DNA from: Oxobacter pfennigii
GTDB lineage: Bacteria; Bacillota; Clostridia; Clostridiales; Oxobacteraceae
DNA: 64,000 nt
Reading direction: 5' to 3'
NCBI RefSeq assembly: GCF_001317355.1
Contig: NZ_LKET01000039.1
Span: 124,001 to 188,000 of the forward strand
Every line of letters begins with the position of its first letter. Positions within the stretch are counted from its first letter, which is position 1. The position numbers and the translations under genes were made by a program. Below, piece by piece: positions 14,449-22,875 of this stretch. Below the pieces are notes generated by a model. That model saw only the letters and a list, made by a program, of their open reading frames with translations. It did no database searches and was not told the DNA's origin.

Positions 14449-15261
14449 TTATTTCTTATACAAGTCCAGGGCGGCAGCGCATTCACTGTTACCTCTTACA
14501 GGTATGAAATAGGGGCAATTATTATCAGGATCACTAAAAACTCTAACTTTAATATTAAAAACTTCCTCCAGCACCTTTTCTGTTACGATTTCTTCAGGTG
14601 TGCCTGATCTATAAACATTGCCGTCTTTTAAAACGACCATATGTTTTGAATACCTGGCAGCCTGATTTATGTCATGAAGCACCATGACAATTGTAATCCC
14701 AAGGATGGAATTCAATGCTTTTACAAGCTCCAATACTTCAAATTGACATGAAACATCAAGAAATGTGGTAGGCTCGTCTAAGAGAAGAACCTCCGGCTGC
14801 TGTGCCAGTGCAAGGGCCAGCCATGCCCTTTGGCGCTCTCCACCTGAAAGGGTGTTTACCGGGCGATGTTGAAGATAATCAATACGGGTTGCAGATATGG
14901 CCCAGTCAATTACTTCATGGTCTTGTCTCTTTAGTTTACCGGTCAGTCCAAGGTAAGGCTGCCTCCCATAGCTGACCAAATCCCGGACTGTGAAATCCTC
15001 AGGAACCTTCGGAGCCTGAGGAAGTATTGATAGCCTTCTTGCAACTTTTTTAGTATCCAGCCTGAATATGGATTGCCCGTCGAGATAAACAACACCCTTC
15101 AAGGGTTTCAAGCTTCTGGAAAGGCTTTTTAAAAGCGTTGACTTTCCGCAGCCGTTCACCCCTATAATGGTTATCAAATCGCCTTTATCTATGGTTAGAT
15201 CAAAATTATTAATAACCTTGTTATTTCCATATCCAATGGACAGGTTCACAGCCTTAAGCAT
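14449..15261 (-). CDS. btuD: ABC transporter ATP-binding protein, cobalamin/iron type
   Basis: ATPase of a BtuFCD-type corrinoid importer. Walker A GVNGCGKST is near residue 34, the signature LSGGERQR near residue 137, Walker B VLLLDEPTTFLD and switch His in VLHDINQAARYSKH. At 270 residues it has the normal FecE/BtuD length plus a short tail. It overlaps the permease gene by eight bases and is the last gene of the three-gene operon. The assignment to corrinoids rests on the cobalamin riboswitch in the operon leader rather than on the protein sequence alone. Confidence 0.9.
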   Translation of the reverse strand: MLKAVNLSIGYGNNKVINNFDLTIDKGDLITIIGVNGCGKSTLLKSLSRSLKPLKGVVYLDGQSIFRLDTKKVARRLSILPQAPKVPEDFTVRDLVSYGRQPYLGLTGKLKRQDHEVIDWAISATRIDYLQHRPVNTLSGGERQRAWLALALAQQPEVLLLDEPTTFLDVSCQFEVLELVKALNSILGITIVMVLHDINQAARYSKHMVVLKDGNVYRSGTPEEIVTEKVLEEVFNIKVRVFSDPDNNCPYFIPVRGNSECAAALDLYKK

Positions 15262-16282
15262 TTTTTTTCAGCCCTCCTCTTAAAAGATATAGAAAAAACG
15301 GAGCACCAAGCATCGCCATAATAATTCCCACGGGAATTTCCATCGGGCTTAAAACAAGCCTGGCTACTGTATCGCAAAATATAAGGGTTATTGCTCCTAA
15401 AAGCGCACTGGCAGGAATTAGGTATCTGTAGTCGGAACCAATTAAAAGCCTTGCCATATGGGGTACAATCAGCCCTACGAATCCCAACAGGCCGACAACG
15501 CTTACAGCGCTTGCTGCCAGCAGAGAAGATATGGCAATAAAAATCATTCTGACTCGTTCAACATGTATTCCTAAGCCAATTGCTATTTCGTCGCCTAGTA
15601 ATAAGGTATTTAACTGTTTGGACAAGAGCATAAGAAGTGCCGTACCCAGAAAGGTGTATGGCCATAGCATTCTAAAATGCTTCCAGGTTTTTGCGGCAAG
15701 GCTTCCCACCATAAAATCCACCACTCCCTGGACACGGTCTGGGAAGAAAATAAGCAAGGCATTGATTCCTGCGCCTAAGAAGGCTGAAACTGCCACACCT
15801 GCCAAAACCATGCGCATGGGATTTATACCGTCTTTCCATGCAAGTGCATATATAAGAAGAGTGGTCGATAAAGCTCCGATAAAAGATACGGGAGGTACTA
15901 AATAAATAAACTCCGGGAAAAGTATAAGTATGAATATTCCCGTTATTCCCGCACCTGAAGAAACACCGATAATACTGGGAGAGGCCAGGGGATTTCTCAT
16001 AATCCCCTGTAATATAACTCCCGATAATGAAAGGCACACACCTACCAATCCTGCCACCAATGTCCTGGGAAACCGGATTGTCCAAATAATCTGGCGGCTT
16101 AGTCCTTCTCTTTCTACAAATATGGTTCTCAAGACTTCCCCGACAGTTATTTTATAGGCTCCCAGTGCTGTACTTATAAATAGTGATAAAATTAAAATAA
16201 TAATTAATGAGATTAAAACAGTAACCCTGAATACTGTTCTTTCTCGTATTTTTTTTAAGGAATCAGTTAATTGTACCGTCAT
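15254..16282 (-). CDS. btuC: FecCD/BtuC-family ABC transporter permease
   Basis: Membrane channel of the BtuFCD-type importer, 342 residues with about ten membrane helices. Family signatures include SLSGVILQGIMRNPLASPSIIGVSSGAG near residue 80 and GLLGFVGLIVPHMARLLIGSDYRYLIP near residue 263. The N-terminus is cytoplasmic and charged (SLKKIRERTVFR), as usual. It lies 32 bases after the binding-protein gene and overlaps the ATPase gene. It is about one-third longer in hydrophobic content than a minimal FecCD protein only because of its complete N-terminus. Confidence 0.92.
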   Translation of the reverse strand: MTVQLTDSLKKIRERTVFRVTVLISLIIILILSLFISTALGAYKITVGEVLRTIFVEREGLSRQIIWTIRFPRTLVAGLVGVCLSLSGVILQGIMRNPLASPSIIGVSSGAGITGIFILILFPEFIYLVPPVSFIGALSTTLLIYALAWKDGINPMRMVLAGVAVSAFLGAGINALLIFFPDRVQGVVDFMVGSLAAKTWKHFRMLWPYTFLGTALLMLLSKQLNTLLLGDEIAIGLGIHVERVRMIFIAISSLLAASAVSVVGLLGFVGLIVPHMARLLIGSDYRYLIPASALLGAITLIFCDTVARLVLSPMEIPVGIIMAMLGAPFFLYLLRGGLKKNA

Positions 16283-16314
16283 GTTATCTGCCTGAAAATA
16301 GTATTTCTAAGATT

Positions 16315-17289
16315 TTATTTATCCGGATACAAATATCCGGCCAATGTTTCAAATGCTTCAGGGAATCTCTCATTTGGTTTATTTAAAAATAATTCTTTAT
16401 CCAGGTAATAGACCTTGCCTTCTTTCACGGCGCGCATGGCTGCCCAGGCCTCGTTAGATTCCAGTTCTTTTTTGACCAATGCTTTGCATGCCTCGACATC
16501 GCCCATGGTTTTGATCAAAATCATATCCGGATCACCTGCTGCAATGCTTTCCATACTGAAATCCACACGTGTTTCGCCTTCAACTGGTATATCCTTTACT
16601 ATATTAGTTCCCCCGAGGAGTTCAACCATATTTCCTGTAGTTCCCTTTGATACTTCGCATGATATGGCTTTGCTTGTTGTGAACATAATAAGTACTTTTG
16701 GAGCTGTTTTTCCTTTTACTCCATCGATTGTCGCATTAATTTTATCTTCGATCTCTTTAACTTTGGGATCTACCTGTTCCTGAGTTCCATTAAGCCTGGA
16801 CATTAACTCAAGATTATCGATATAATCCTGGTAAAGATCATATTTTACAAATAAATAAGGTATTTTATTCTCTTCCAATATATCCTTTAGAGCAACCTGA
16901 GATTCCATACTGCTGGTTAAAATCATGAGATCCGGTTTAAGTGCAAGTATTTTTTCAGGACTGATTTGGCTCATGCTGCCTAAATCCTCAACACCTTCCG
17001 GCAGTGAAGCTGATGATACGCTTGCAATAGCTTTTCCTCCGGCTTCATACCACAAATCAAGGTAGGATGCATATAGGCTGACTACCCTTTGAGGGTTTTT
17101 GGGAAGGGTCACTTCATTCCCTAAAGGATCCGTAATAGTTATAGTGCTTTCGGTTTCATTTTTTATAAACTCCGGACCAATGGTGCCGGATTGTGCCGGC
17201 TTATTGTTCGAGCCGCACCCGGCTAAAACAATACATAAAATCACAAGCAGAAATAGTAATCTGGGCAAACTTCTTAATGTTTTTTTCAT
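16315..17289 (-). CDS. btuF: corrinoid-type ABC transporter substrate-binding lipoprotein
   Basis: Extracytoplasmic binding lipoprotein for the BtuCD-type importer, probably for cobalamin or cobinamide. The start ATG 17287-17289 is chosen over an upstream frame extension because TAGGAGG lies before it and it begins a lipoprotein signal peptide with lipobox LAGC (Cys25). The mature part has the two-lobed class III fold pattern: PQRVVSLYASYLDLWYEAGG, ISPEKILALKPDLMILTSSM and AAGDPDMILIKTM. A cobalamin riboswitch and terminator lie in the 5' leader, so expression should fall when B12 is abundant. Confidence 0.9.
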   Translation of the reverse strand: MKKTLRSLPRLLFLLVILCIVLAGCGSNNKPAQSGTIGPEFIKNETESTITITDPLGNEVTLPKNPQRVVSLYASYLDLWYEAGGKAIASVSSASLPEGVEDLGSMSQISPEKILALKPDLMILTSSMESQVALKDILEENKIPYLFVKYDLYQDYIDNLELMSRLNGTQEQVDPKVKEIEDKINATIDGVKGKTAPKVLIMFTTSKAISCEVSKGTTGNMVELLGGTNIVKDIPVEGETRVDFSMESIAAGDPDMILIKTMGDVEACKALVKKELESNEAWAAMRAVKEGKVYYLDKELFLNKPNERFPEAFETLAGYLYPDK

Positions 17290-17320
17290 CTTAATATTCC
17301 TCCTAAATTTAATATATAAT

Positions 17321-17356
17321 ATAAAAAGCCCCTCTATCCTACATGGATAAAGGGGC
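17321..17356 (-). terminator. expression-platform terminator of the cobalamin riboswitch
   Basis: On the minus strand GCCCCTTTATCC (17345-17356) pairs with GGATAGAGGGGC (17328-17339) around a 5-base loop and is followed by TTTTTAT. It lies between the aptamer and the btuF ribosome binding site. Confidence 0.9.
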
Positions 17357-17404
17357 ATATTTATCTTCAAACAGACACACTCACTACACCTGTTTTTCAT
17401 CTCC

Positions 17405-17590
17405 CTATAGCTCGTAGGTTCAACAATGAATACGCATCAAGCAGGTCTTCTGGCTCAAGGTTCATCAAAGGCCTTACCTTCCCGGTTTCCCAGTGGTAAC
17501 ATAGGACTTCTCCCCTTATACAGCGGCGGCACCGCACAGGATTTACACCTGTTTCCCTATTATGCCGGTTCATCACCGGCCACTTGTTGT
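17405..17590 (-). ncRNA. cobalamin riboswitch
   Basis: On the minus strand the leader of btuFCD shows the conserved cobalamin aptamer blocks in order: GCCGGTGATGAACCGGC-like P3 region, CAGGTGTAAATCCTGTGCGG, CGCCGCTGT, and the B12 box near 17471-17500 (ACCACTGGGAAACCGGGAAG), then AGCCAGAAGACCTGC. It is followed by an intrinsic terminator. Binding of a cobalamin would stop transcription of the importer genes. Confidence 0.95.
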
Positions 17591-17893
17591 CTGATATTTA
17601 TTTGTATGAACATTTTAACACTAACTTTATAATTATTCTACTTAATATTTTATTATTTTTACTGATTATTCCACATGATGATTGTAAACTATGAATTTTT
17701 CCTAAAAATGATACTATAGTCCAGATAGATTCGGATTCTTGTTTATAGATAAAAATAAATAAATAAATATAAATTAAAAAATATTTTTTCATAATGAAAA
17801 TTTTTACCATAAAGAAGCCAAATTAGCTCAAAAATCCAAGTTTATTTTGAAAAAAACTAGTTACAATGAATTATGTAAAGATGACATTGATTA

Positions 17894-17911
17894 TTTTGAA
17901 ATATTTCAAAA
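17894..17911. promoter_or_regulatory. perfect 18-bp palindrome upstream of hsp20
   Basis: TTTTGAAAT (17894-17902) and ATTTCAAAA (17903-17911) form a perfect dyad. It lies just upstream of three tandem TTGACT hexamers (17925, 17931, 17941) and a TATA-rich region, the probable hsp20 promoter zone. It could be an operator for a stress regulator. It is not a CIRCE element (TTAGCACTC-N9-GAGTGCTAA). The rest of 17600-18001 is AT-rich without genes. Confidence 0.45.
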
Positions 17912-18001
17912 AATATATTCTTTTTTGACTTTGACTTTCTTTGACTATTCTATTATTATATAGTTAAAACAACAAAAATACTTTAAGAGGAGTGAGTGAT
18001 A

Positions 18002-18442
18002 ATGTTTGATATGGTACCTTTCAGAAAGAATGATTTGACAGGCAGGGACGAATTCTTCTCACCGTTTTTTAAAAACTTCTTTGATGATGATTTTATGTCA
18101 TTCATGACTAACATGGGCGGTAATTTCAAAGCTGACCTGAAGGAAACAGAAGAAAATTATCTCATTGAAGCCGACTTGCCGGGAATCAAAAAGGAAGCTA
18201 TAGACATTGAATTTAATGAAAACCATCTTGTGATCACAGCAAAAAGAGATGAAACAACTGAGGATAAAAGAGAAAACTATGTAAGAAGAGAAAGACATTA
18301 CGGTGAATTCAAAAGAAGCTTCCATATAGATAATGTAGACCAGAACGGCATTGATGCATCCTTTAAGGACGGTGTCTTAAAAGTAGTTCTTCCCAAGCTC
18401 AACAAAGGCAATGACAAAAAGAAGAAAATAGACATTCAGTAA
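18002..18442 (+). CDS. Hsp20/alpha-crystallin family small heat shock protein
   Basis: ATP-independent holdase chaperone that keeps unfolded proteins soluble in the cytoplasm. It is 146 residues: N-terminal arm (MFDMVPFRKNDLTGRDEFFSPFF), alpha-crystallin domain from about residue 38 (FKADLKETEENYLIEADLPGIKKEAIDIEF) to 135, with the conserved FKDGVLKVVLPK near its end, and a short charged tail containing the I-x-I-like KKIDIQ end. The ATG at 18002 is preferred to GTG 17996 because AAGAGGAG at 17984-17991 is better spaced. It is a single-gene unit closed by a terminator. Confidence 0.94.
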   Translation: MFDMVPFRKNDLTGRDEFFSPFFKNFFDDDFMSFMTNMGGNFKADLKETEENYLIEADLPGIKKEAIDIEFNENHLVITAKRDETTEDKRENYVRRERHYGEFKRSFHIDNVDQNGIDASFKDGVLKVVLPKLNKGNDKKKKIDIQ

Positions 18443-18501
18443 GAACAGAAAAATTAAGAAATTCTCAAAAGCTATTTGATTAAAATTTCATAGCGTTAAA
18501 A

Positions 18502-18537
18502 AATCACTGTCATAGTCCCCGACAGTGATTTATTTTT
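18502..18537 (+). terminator. hsp20 terminator
   Basis: AATCACTGTC (18502-18511) pairs with GACAGTGATT (18521-18530), followed by TATTTTTT. Confidence 0.9.
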
Positions 18538-18702
18538 TGTATAATAGGAAAAAAAACTTTCCTATTATACAAAAAACCAGGATTGCAAAGGACGGGACGT
18601 CCTTGCCGTTAAGGGCGGTGCTAAGTAAAAATGCTAAGGCATTTTTACACAGAAGGGGGACATAGATCCCCCTAGAGGAAGCTATGCAGTAACTTTTTTT
18701 TG
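18538..18702. repeat. dispersed intergenic repeat, copy 1
   Basis: Starts with a TATAATAGGAAA/TTTCCTATTATA inverted repeat. AGGATTGCA, then GGACGGGACGTCCTTGCCGT with its AGGACG/CGTCCT hairpin, follows. Next come an AAAATGC/GCATTTT hairpin, GGGGGA/TCCCCC and a GCAGTAACTTTTTTT tail. A second copy sharing the first hairpin, the GGACG core and the tail is at 33233-33362. No ORF is seen. Confidence 0.7.
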
Positions 18703-18771
18703 TACGTACTGTACTGCTGAAAATTTCTTTGATATTATTTAGTATATATAAATAGGAAAGGAAAGCATAAA

Positions 18772-18993
18772 ATGGCACAGCAGGAAATAAAGCCGGGAAA
18801 AAAATACAGGCACTTTAAAGGCAACGAATATCTGGTGCTCCATATTGCAAAGCATTCCGAGACCATGGAGGACTTGGTTGTATATCAGGCTCTGTACGGT
18901 GAAGGCGGCATATGGGTAAGACCACTTTCCATGTTTACTGAAAAGGTGGAGATTAATGGACAATTGATCAGCAGATTTGAGGAATGCCTGTAA
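18772..18993 (+). CDS. DUF1653 domain protein
   Basis: 73-residue protein made of one DUF1653 domain: KYRHFKGNEYLVLHIAKHSETMEDLVVYQALYGEGGIWVRPLSMFTEKVE. The family is short, widespread and of unknown function; its conserved pattern RHFKG...Y.V...A.HSET.E..VVY..LY.....WVRP is complete here. AAAGGAAAG precedes the ATG. It lies 57 bases upstream of the nitroreductase gene and may be co-transcribed. Confidence 0.88.
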   Translation: MAQQEIKPGKKYRHFKGNEYLVLHIAKHSETMEDLVVYQALYGEGGIWVRPLSMFTEKVEINGQLISRFEECL

Positions 18994-19050
18994 AAATTAA
19001 ATAATAGGATAAATAAATGTTTATTATATATATGAAGGGAAGGATTATTA

Positions 19051-19569
19051 ATGCTGGATTTACTTAAAAAAAGAAGAAGCATAAGAAAATTTGAACCCAA
19101 GGAAGTGGAGAAGGAAAAGATTGACACCATTCTCAAGGCAGCTTTGCTTGCACCTTCTTCAAGAGCTCTAAGGCCGTGGGAGTTTATTGCGGTGACCGAC
19201 AAGGAAGTTTTAAAAGAGCTTTCCAATTTCAGAGGAAACGGATCAAAGTTTTTAGCCGACGCGCCCTTGGGAATTGTGGTCCTTGCAGATCATGAAATTT
19301 GCGATGTATGGGTGGAGGACGCTTCCATTACAGCTTCCATTATGCAGCTGACCGCCGTTTCCCTGGGACTTGGCTCCTGCTGGATGCAAACAAGGGAAAG
19401 GGTACATGATGAAAATACTAAGGCAGGAGATTATGTCAAAAAGCTTTTAGGTATTCCCGACAAATACAGCGTACTGTGTATTTTAGCCATAGGCTATCCT
19501 GCAGAAGATAAGAAGCCTTATAGTGATGAGGATTTGCTTTACGGCAAAATACACAATAATAAATTTTAA
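19051..19569 (+). CDS. nitroreductase family protein
   Basis: FMN-dependent NAD(P)H oxidoreductase of the nitroreductase family, 172 residues. It opens with the family signature RRSIRKFEPKEVEKEKIDTILKAALLAPSSRALRPWEFI, in which the Arg/Ser residues contact FMN phosphate, and contains DASITASIMQLTAVSLGLGSCWMQ near residue 90 and the late ILAIGYPAEDKKPY strand. GAAGGGAAGG precedes the ATG. The physiological substrate cannot be told from sequence. A strong terminator follows. Confidence 0.92.
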   Translation: MLDLLKKRRSIRKFEPKEVEKEKIDTILKAALLAPSSRALRPWEFIAVTDKEVLKELSNFRGNGSKFLADAPLGIVVLADHEICDVWVEDASITASIMQLTAVSLGLGSCWMQTRERVHDENTKAGDYVKKLLGIPDKYSVLCILAIGYPAEDKKPYSDEDLLYGKIHNNKF

Positions 19570-19588
19570 GCAATAGAAAATTATAATG

Positions 19589-19640
19589 GCTATAGGATTA
19601 AATTGCATGTTTTTACAAAATCCTATAGCTGTTTATTTTT
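19589..19640 (+). terminator. nitroreductase operon terminator
   Basis: GCTATAGGAT (19589-19598) pairs perfectly with ATCCTATAGC (19620-19629), followed by TGTTTATTTTTTT. Confidence 0.85.
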
Positions 19641-19740
19641 TTGGTAATAAAAAGTTTACACTTGCATTTGAAATAATGATGAAGAAATGTGCTATAATAA
19701 TTATGCTGTCAAGGTGATTACTGTAGAATGAGGGAAAAAT

Positions 19741-20913
19741 ATGGATAAAGTTATTTTTCTTGTTGATATGAATGCCTTCTTTATAGGCTGTGAAATGGCG
19801 AGAAATCCGGAGTTAAAAGGAAAGCCTGCGGCAGTTGCAGGAGATCCTAAAAAGAGAACGGGTATCATACTTGCGGCAAATTACGATGCTAGAAAATACG
19901 GTGTTAAAACCACCATGCTGGTACATAAGGCAAGGGAATTATGCCCCCAATTGAAACTGGTGCCTCCGGACCATGAATATTATGAAAGCGTATCAAAAAA
20001 AGTGATGGAGCTCCTTGGGGAATATTCTCCTGTAATTGAGCAGAACAGCATTGACGAAGCGTGGATGGACATGACAGGCTGCGAAGCTCTCTTTGGAAAA
20101 CCTGTCGATATGGCACAAAAGATAATGAAGGATATTATGGAAAGGCTGGATTTATGGTGTTCCATAGGTATTTCTCAGAATAAATTTCTTGCCAAAATGG
20201 CCTCAGAGCTTAAAAAGCCCTTAGGCATCACAGAATTATGGCAAGGTGATATAAAAGAAAAACTATGGCCTCTGCCCGTAAGGGACATGTATGGCATAGG
20301 AAAGCAAACGGAAAAGAAGCTTTTGGATTTCGGTATCCAGACCATTGGTGATATAGCAAAATGGGATAAAGAGCTTCTTTTCAAAGCCTTTGGCAAATAT
20401 GGCTATGAGCTATATAATCTTGCAAAGGGAATAGATTATGGAGCTGTATCAAATAGTCCGGTTCATAAAAGCAAATCCATAAGCCGTTCGACGACATTGG
20501 AATGGGATATAAACGACATAGAATATGCAAAGACGGTAATTATGAAGCTTTCCGAAGAAGTCGGAGAAGAAGCAAGAAAATTGGGCCTGAAAGGCAGAAC
20601 TGTATCAATAGTTATTAAGTACAGCGATTTTCAGTCCATAACAAGGCAGAGATCAATACCTCCTACATACCTTACTAAAGATATATATAATACCGGCATA
20701 AGCCTTTTGAAAGAAAATTGGAATATCAACCGTTTTGTACGCTTATTGGGCATCGGCATAGATAATTTTGAAGGCCAGGCTATAGAGCAGATATCACTTT
20801 TAGATGCTGAATCTTCTAATGACAGTAATAAAGAGGAATGTATAGAGCGGGTTATGGATAAAATCAGAGATAAATACGGGCGGGATAAAATTAAAAGAGC
20901 TAAATTAATATAA
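19741..20913 (+). CDS. dinB: DNA polymerase IV (Y-family)
   Basis: Error-prone translesion DNA polymerase. The catalytic acidic residues are in VDMNAFF (Asp9) and NSIDEAWMD (near residue 105). The palm/finger region has KRTGIILAANYDARKYGVK, and the thumb HhH motif is MYGIGKQTEKKLLDFGIQTIGDIA. The C-terminal little-finger domain runs to residue ~350 (STTLEWDIND start). At 390 residues it is full length. There is no beta-clamp-type obvious QLxLF at the very end, though QISLLDAE near residue 345 could serve. No LexA box of the CGAAC-N4-GTTCG type is seen upstream, unlike uvrB. Confidence 0.95.
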   Translation: MDKVIFLVDMNAFFIGCEMARNPELKGKPAAVAGDPKKRTGIILAANYDARKYGVKTTMLVHKARELCPQLKLVPPDHEYYESVSKKVMELLGEYSPVIEQNSIDEAWMDMTGCEALFGKPVDMAQKIMKDIMERLDLWCSIGISQNKFLAKMASELKKPLGITELWQGDIKEKLWPLPVRDMYGIGKQTEKKLLDFGIQTIGDIAKWDKELLFKAFGKYGYELYNLAKGIDYGAVSNSPVHKSKSISRSTTLEWDINDIEYAKTVIMKLSEEVGEEARKLGLKGRTVSIVIKYSDFQSITRQRSIPPTYLTKDIYNTGISLLKENWNINRFVRLLGIGIDNFEGQAIEQISLLDAESSNDSNKEECIERVMDKIRDKYGRDKIKRAKLI

Positions 20914-20950
20914 GTCTAAGGATTAAACCATATTAAGGGGAAGTACTATT

Positions 20951-22744
20951 ATGAGTAAAGCAAGATCCATATTAAGCATCATGATAATTGCCTGTGCATG
21001 TATACTCTTTACATCTGTCAAGGCATATGCATGGACACAGATAGACCGCCTGGCGGGAGAAGACCGTTACAGCACGGCAATTGAGGTTTCAAAATATGGC
21101 TGGAAGGCAGACTCAACGGAATATGCCATTATAGCCACTGGTGAAGATTACGCCGACGCACTTTGTGCAGCGCCGTTAGCACACAAGCTTAATGCCCCCA
21201 TATTATTGAACGCCAAAAATTCCCTGGATTCAAGGGTAAGCTATGAGTTGAAAAGATTGGGAGTTAAAAAGGTATACATAATCGGAGATAGAGAAGCCAT
21301 TTGGGAAAATGTCAAGGATGCTGTGACTGCTCTTGGTATATCCTGCACCAGGATTTCAGGAAGTAATAAATACGAAACTCAGCTGGAGATTGCAAAAACT
21401 CTGGGTGATTCAAGTGAAATAGTCATTGCTTCTGAAAGCAGTTTTGCAGATGTATTGTCCATCGCCCCCATTGCTGCCAAAAAAGGTATGCCGGTAATAC
21501 TGACATCAGGCGATGTATTGCCTAAAAGCGTTGTGGAATATATCAGAAATACCGGGGTCAAAAATACTTATATAATCGGCGGACCGGATAAAATCAGCAG
21601 TGAAGTGGCCTTTCAGGTACCAAATCCCAAGAGGATTTTCGGACAGGACAGGTACGAGACCAATGTGGAAATACTTAAGGAATTTTCAAATATTCTTAAT
21701 TTCAGTGTTACATATATAGCTACCGGAAACAATTTTCCCGATGCCCTTGCAGGTTCGGCGATAGCGCCGGTATCATCATCGCCTATTATTCTCGTAGATA
21801 AGGAGCCCGGAGTAGTAACGAAAAATTACGTGGCATTGAAAATGCAATCCATAGACAGGATCAAGGTGTTAGGCGGAGAAGGAGCAGTGGCGACTTCCAC
21901 ATTAAATGAACTTGTGAATGTGGTTTCCAGCGATAAATATAACGACTTCAGCTTAAGATATAATGCTGATTTTAAAGTAAAGGTGCATAAAAATGTGAAT
22001 TGGGTTCCGGCAAATGTATTAGGCAAGCCTCAGTTTACAAAGGAACAGCTGTCTTATCTGATTGAGGATCCGGACATATTAAAGACTAATTTGAACACTC
22101 TTTATGATGTTATACAGTATATAAGATATGCCGATTTTAAAGGGGCATATGATGTTGCATATATAGATGATAAAGGCAACATGTGGGAGCATTACAAGCC
22201 CGGGTTCAATACCTTGGTAGCAAACAAGGGCGGCTATGGAAGCATGGCTAATTTAGGTGTGTATCTTTTAAGCGGTGATTATGAAGAAGTAGGCGTGTTG
22301 CAATACTTCCAGGAAGACGGTACGGGATATGCCCAAAACTATGTAAAGCATAACGGAAAATATTATATATTCACACTTACCCATTACAGAAATGATTTCA
22401 GATATTCTGCAGTAGAGAGCGGAAATCTTGAAGATTATCATGCCAGCGATTATATAGCAGGAAATATTCATGAGGCAGACTCCCTTAATGATTATGTAGC
22501 ATACTGCAGGCAGGGCTTTAAAAACCCTCCCGAGCTCTTTGCTTCCTATTCTCTTGAGAATGTGCTTCCTGCATCAACTAAAAAGATTAACGGCACTACC
22601 TTTATAAGTTTTCCCATAGCCAAAAAGGATGCTGTAAGCATACTTTATGATGTGCCGAATGACGGAATAACCTTTGACTTTATAGAAGGGCCCAGTCAAT
22701 ATCCTTCCTGGGCCAGCACAAATACAATGCTGGTATATAAATAA
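20951..22744 (+). CDS. cell wall-binding repeat (CWB2) surface protein
   Basis: Secreted protein anchored to the wall by CWB2 repeats, like Clostridioides Cwp proteins. A signal peptide (residues 1-27, cleavage near AYA-W) is followed by three CWB2 repeats to about residue 325. Each starts with an R-[LI]-[AS/F]-G-x-[DN]-[RK]-Y pattern (RLAGEDRYSTAIE, RISGSNKYETQLE, RIFGQDRYETNVE) and contains an IATG/IASE...FADALS-type segment. The remaining ~270 residues are an unassigned effector region rich in aromatic residues (YDVIQYIRYADFKGAYDVAYID), perhaps a ligand- or polymer-interacting domain. It is 597 residues and a single-gene unit. Confidence 0.9.
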   Translation: MSKARSILSIMIIACACILFTSVKAYAWTQIDRLAGEDRYSTAIEVSKYGWKADSTEYAIIATGEDYADALCAAPLAHKLNAPILLNAKNSLDSRVSYELKRLGVKKVYIIGDREAIWENVKDAVTALGISCTRISGSNKYETQLEIAKTLGDSSEIVIASESSFADVLSIAPIAAKKGMPVILTSGDVLPKSVVEYIRNTGVKNTYIIGGPDKISSEVAFQVPNPKRIFGQDRYETNVEILKEFSNILNFSVTYIATGNNFPDALAGSAIAPVSSSPIILVDKEPGVVTKNYVALKMQSIDRIKVLGGEGAVATSTLNELVNVVSSDKYNDFSLRYNADFKVKVHKNVNWVPANVLGKPQFTKEQLSYLIEDPDILKTNLNTLYDVIQYIRYADFKGAYDVAYIDDKGNMWEHYKPGFNTLVANKGGYGSMANLGVYLLSGDYEEVGVLQYFQEDGTGYAQNYVKHNGKYYIFTLTHYRNDFRYSAVESGNLEDYHASDYIAGNIHEADSLNDYVAYCRQGFKNPPELFASYSLENVLPASTKKINGTTFISFPIAKKDAVSILYDVPNDGITFDFIEGPSQYPSWASTNTMLVYK

Positions 22745-22753
22745 TAATCAAAA

Positions 22754-22811
22754 TCCTGAAAGCTTTGCTTTCAGGTAAGTGGAAAGGGGACACTTCTAAA
22801 GAAGTATCCCC
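22754..22811. repeat. two small hairpins after the CWB2 gene
   Basis: CCTGAAAGC/GCTTTCAGG around a TTT loop (22754-22774), then GGGGACACTTC/GAAGTATCCCC (22786-22811). The second resembles the GGGGACA palindromes at 18648 and 41365. They probably serve as a terminator or a decayed repeat. No T-run follows. Confidence 0.5.
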
Positions 22812-22875
22812 AAACTTTTGCTAGGTATTGTAAGAAAAAGGGTCTATTGCATTGTTCGTAAAGCAGCCCTAACTT

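Noticed and set aside
17290-17400. Longer N-terminus for the corrinoid-binding lipoprotein
   Set aside because: It would bury the signal peptide behind 37 residues and run into the riboswitch terminator; a good ribosome binding site lies at the inner ATG.
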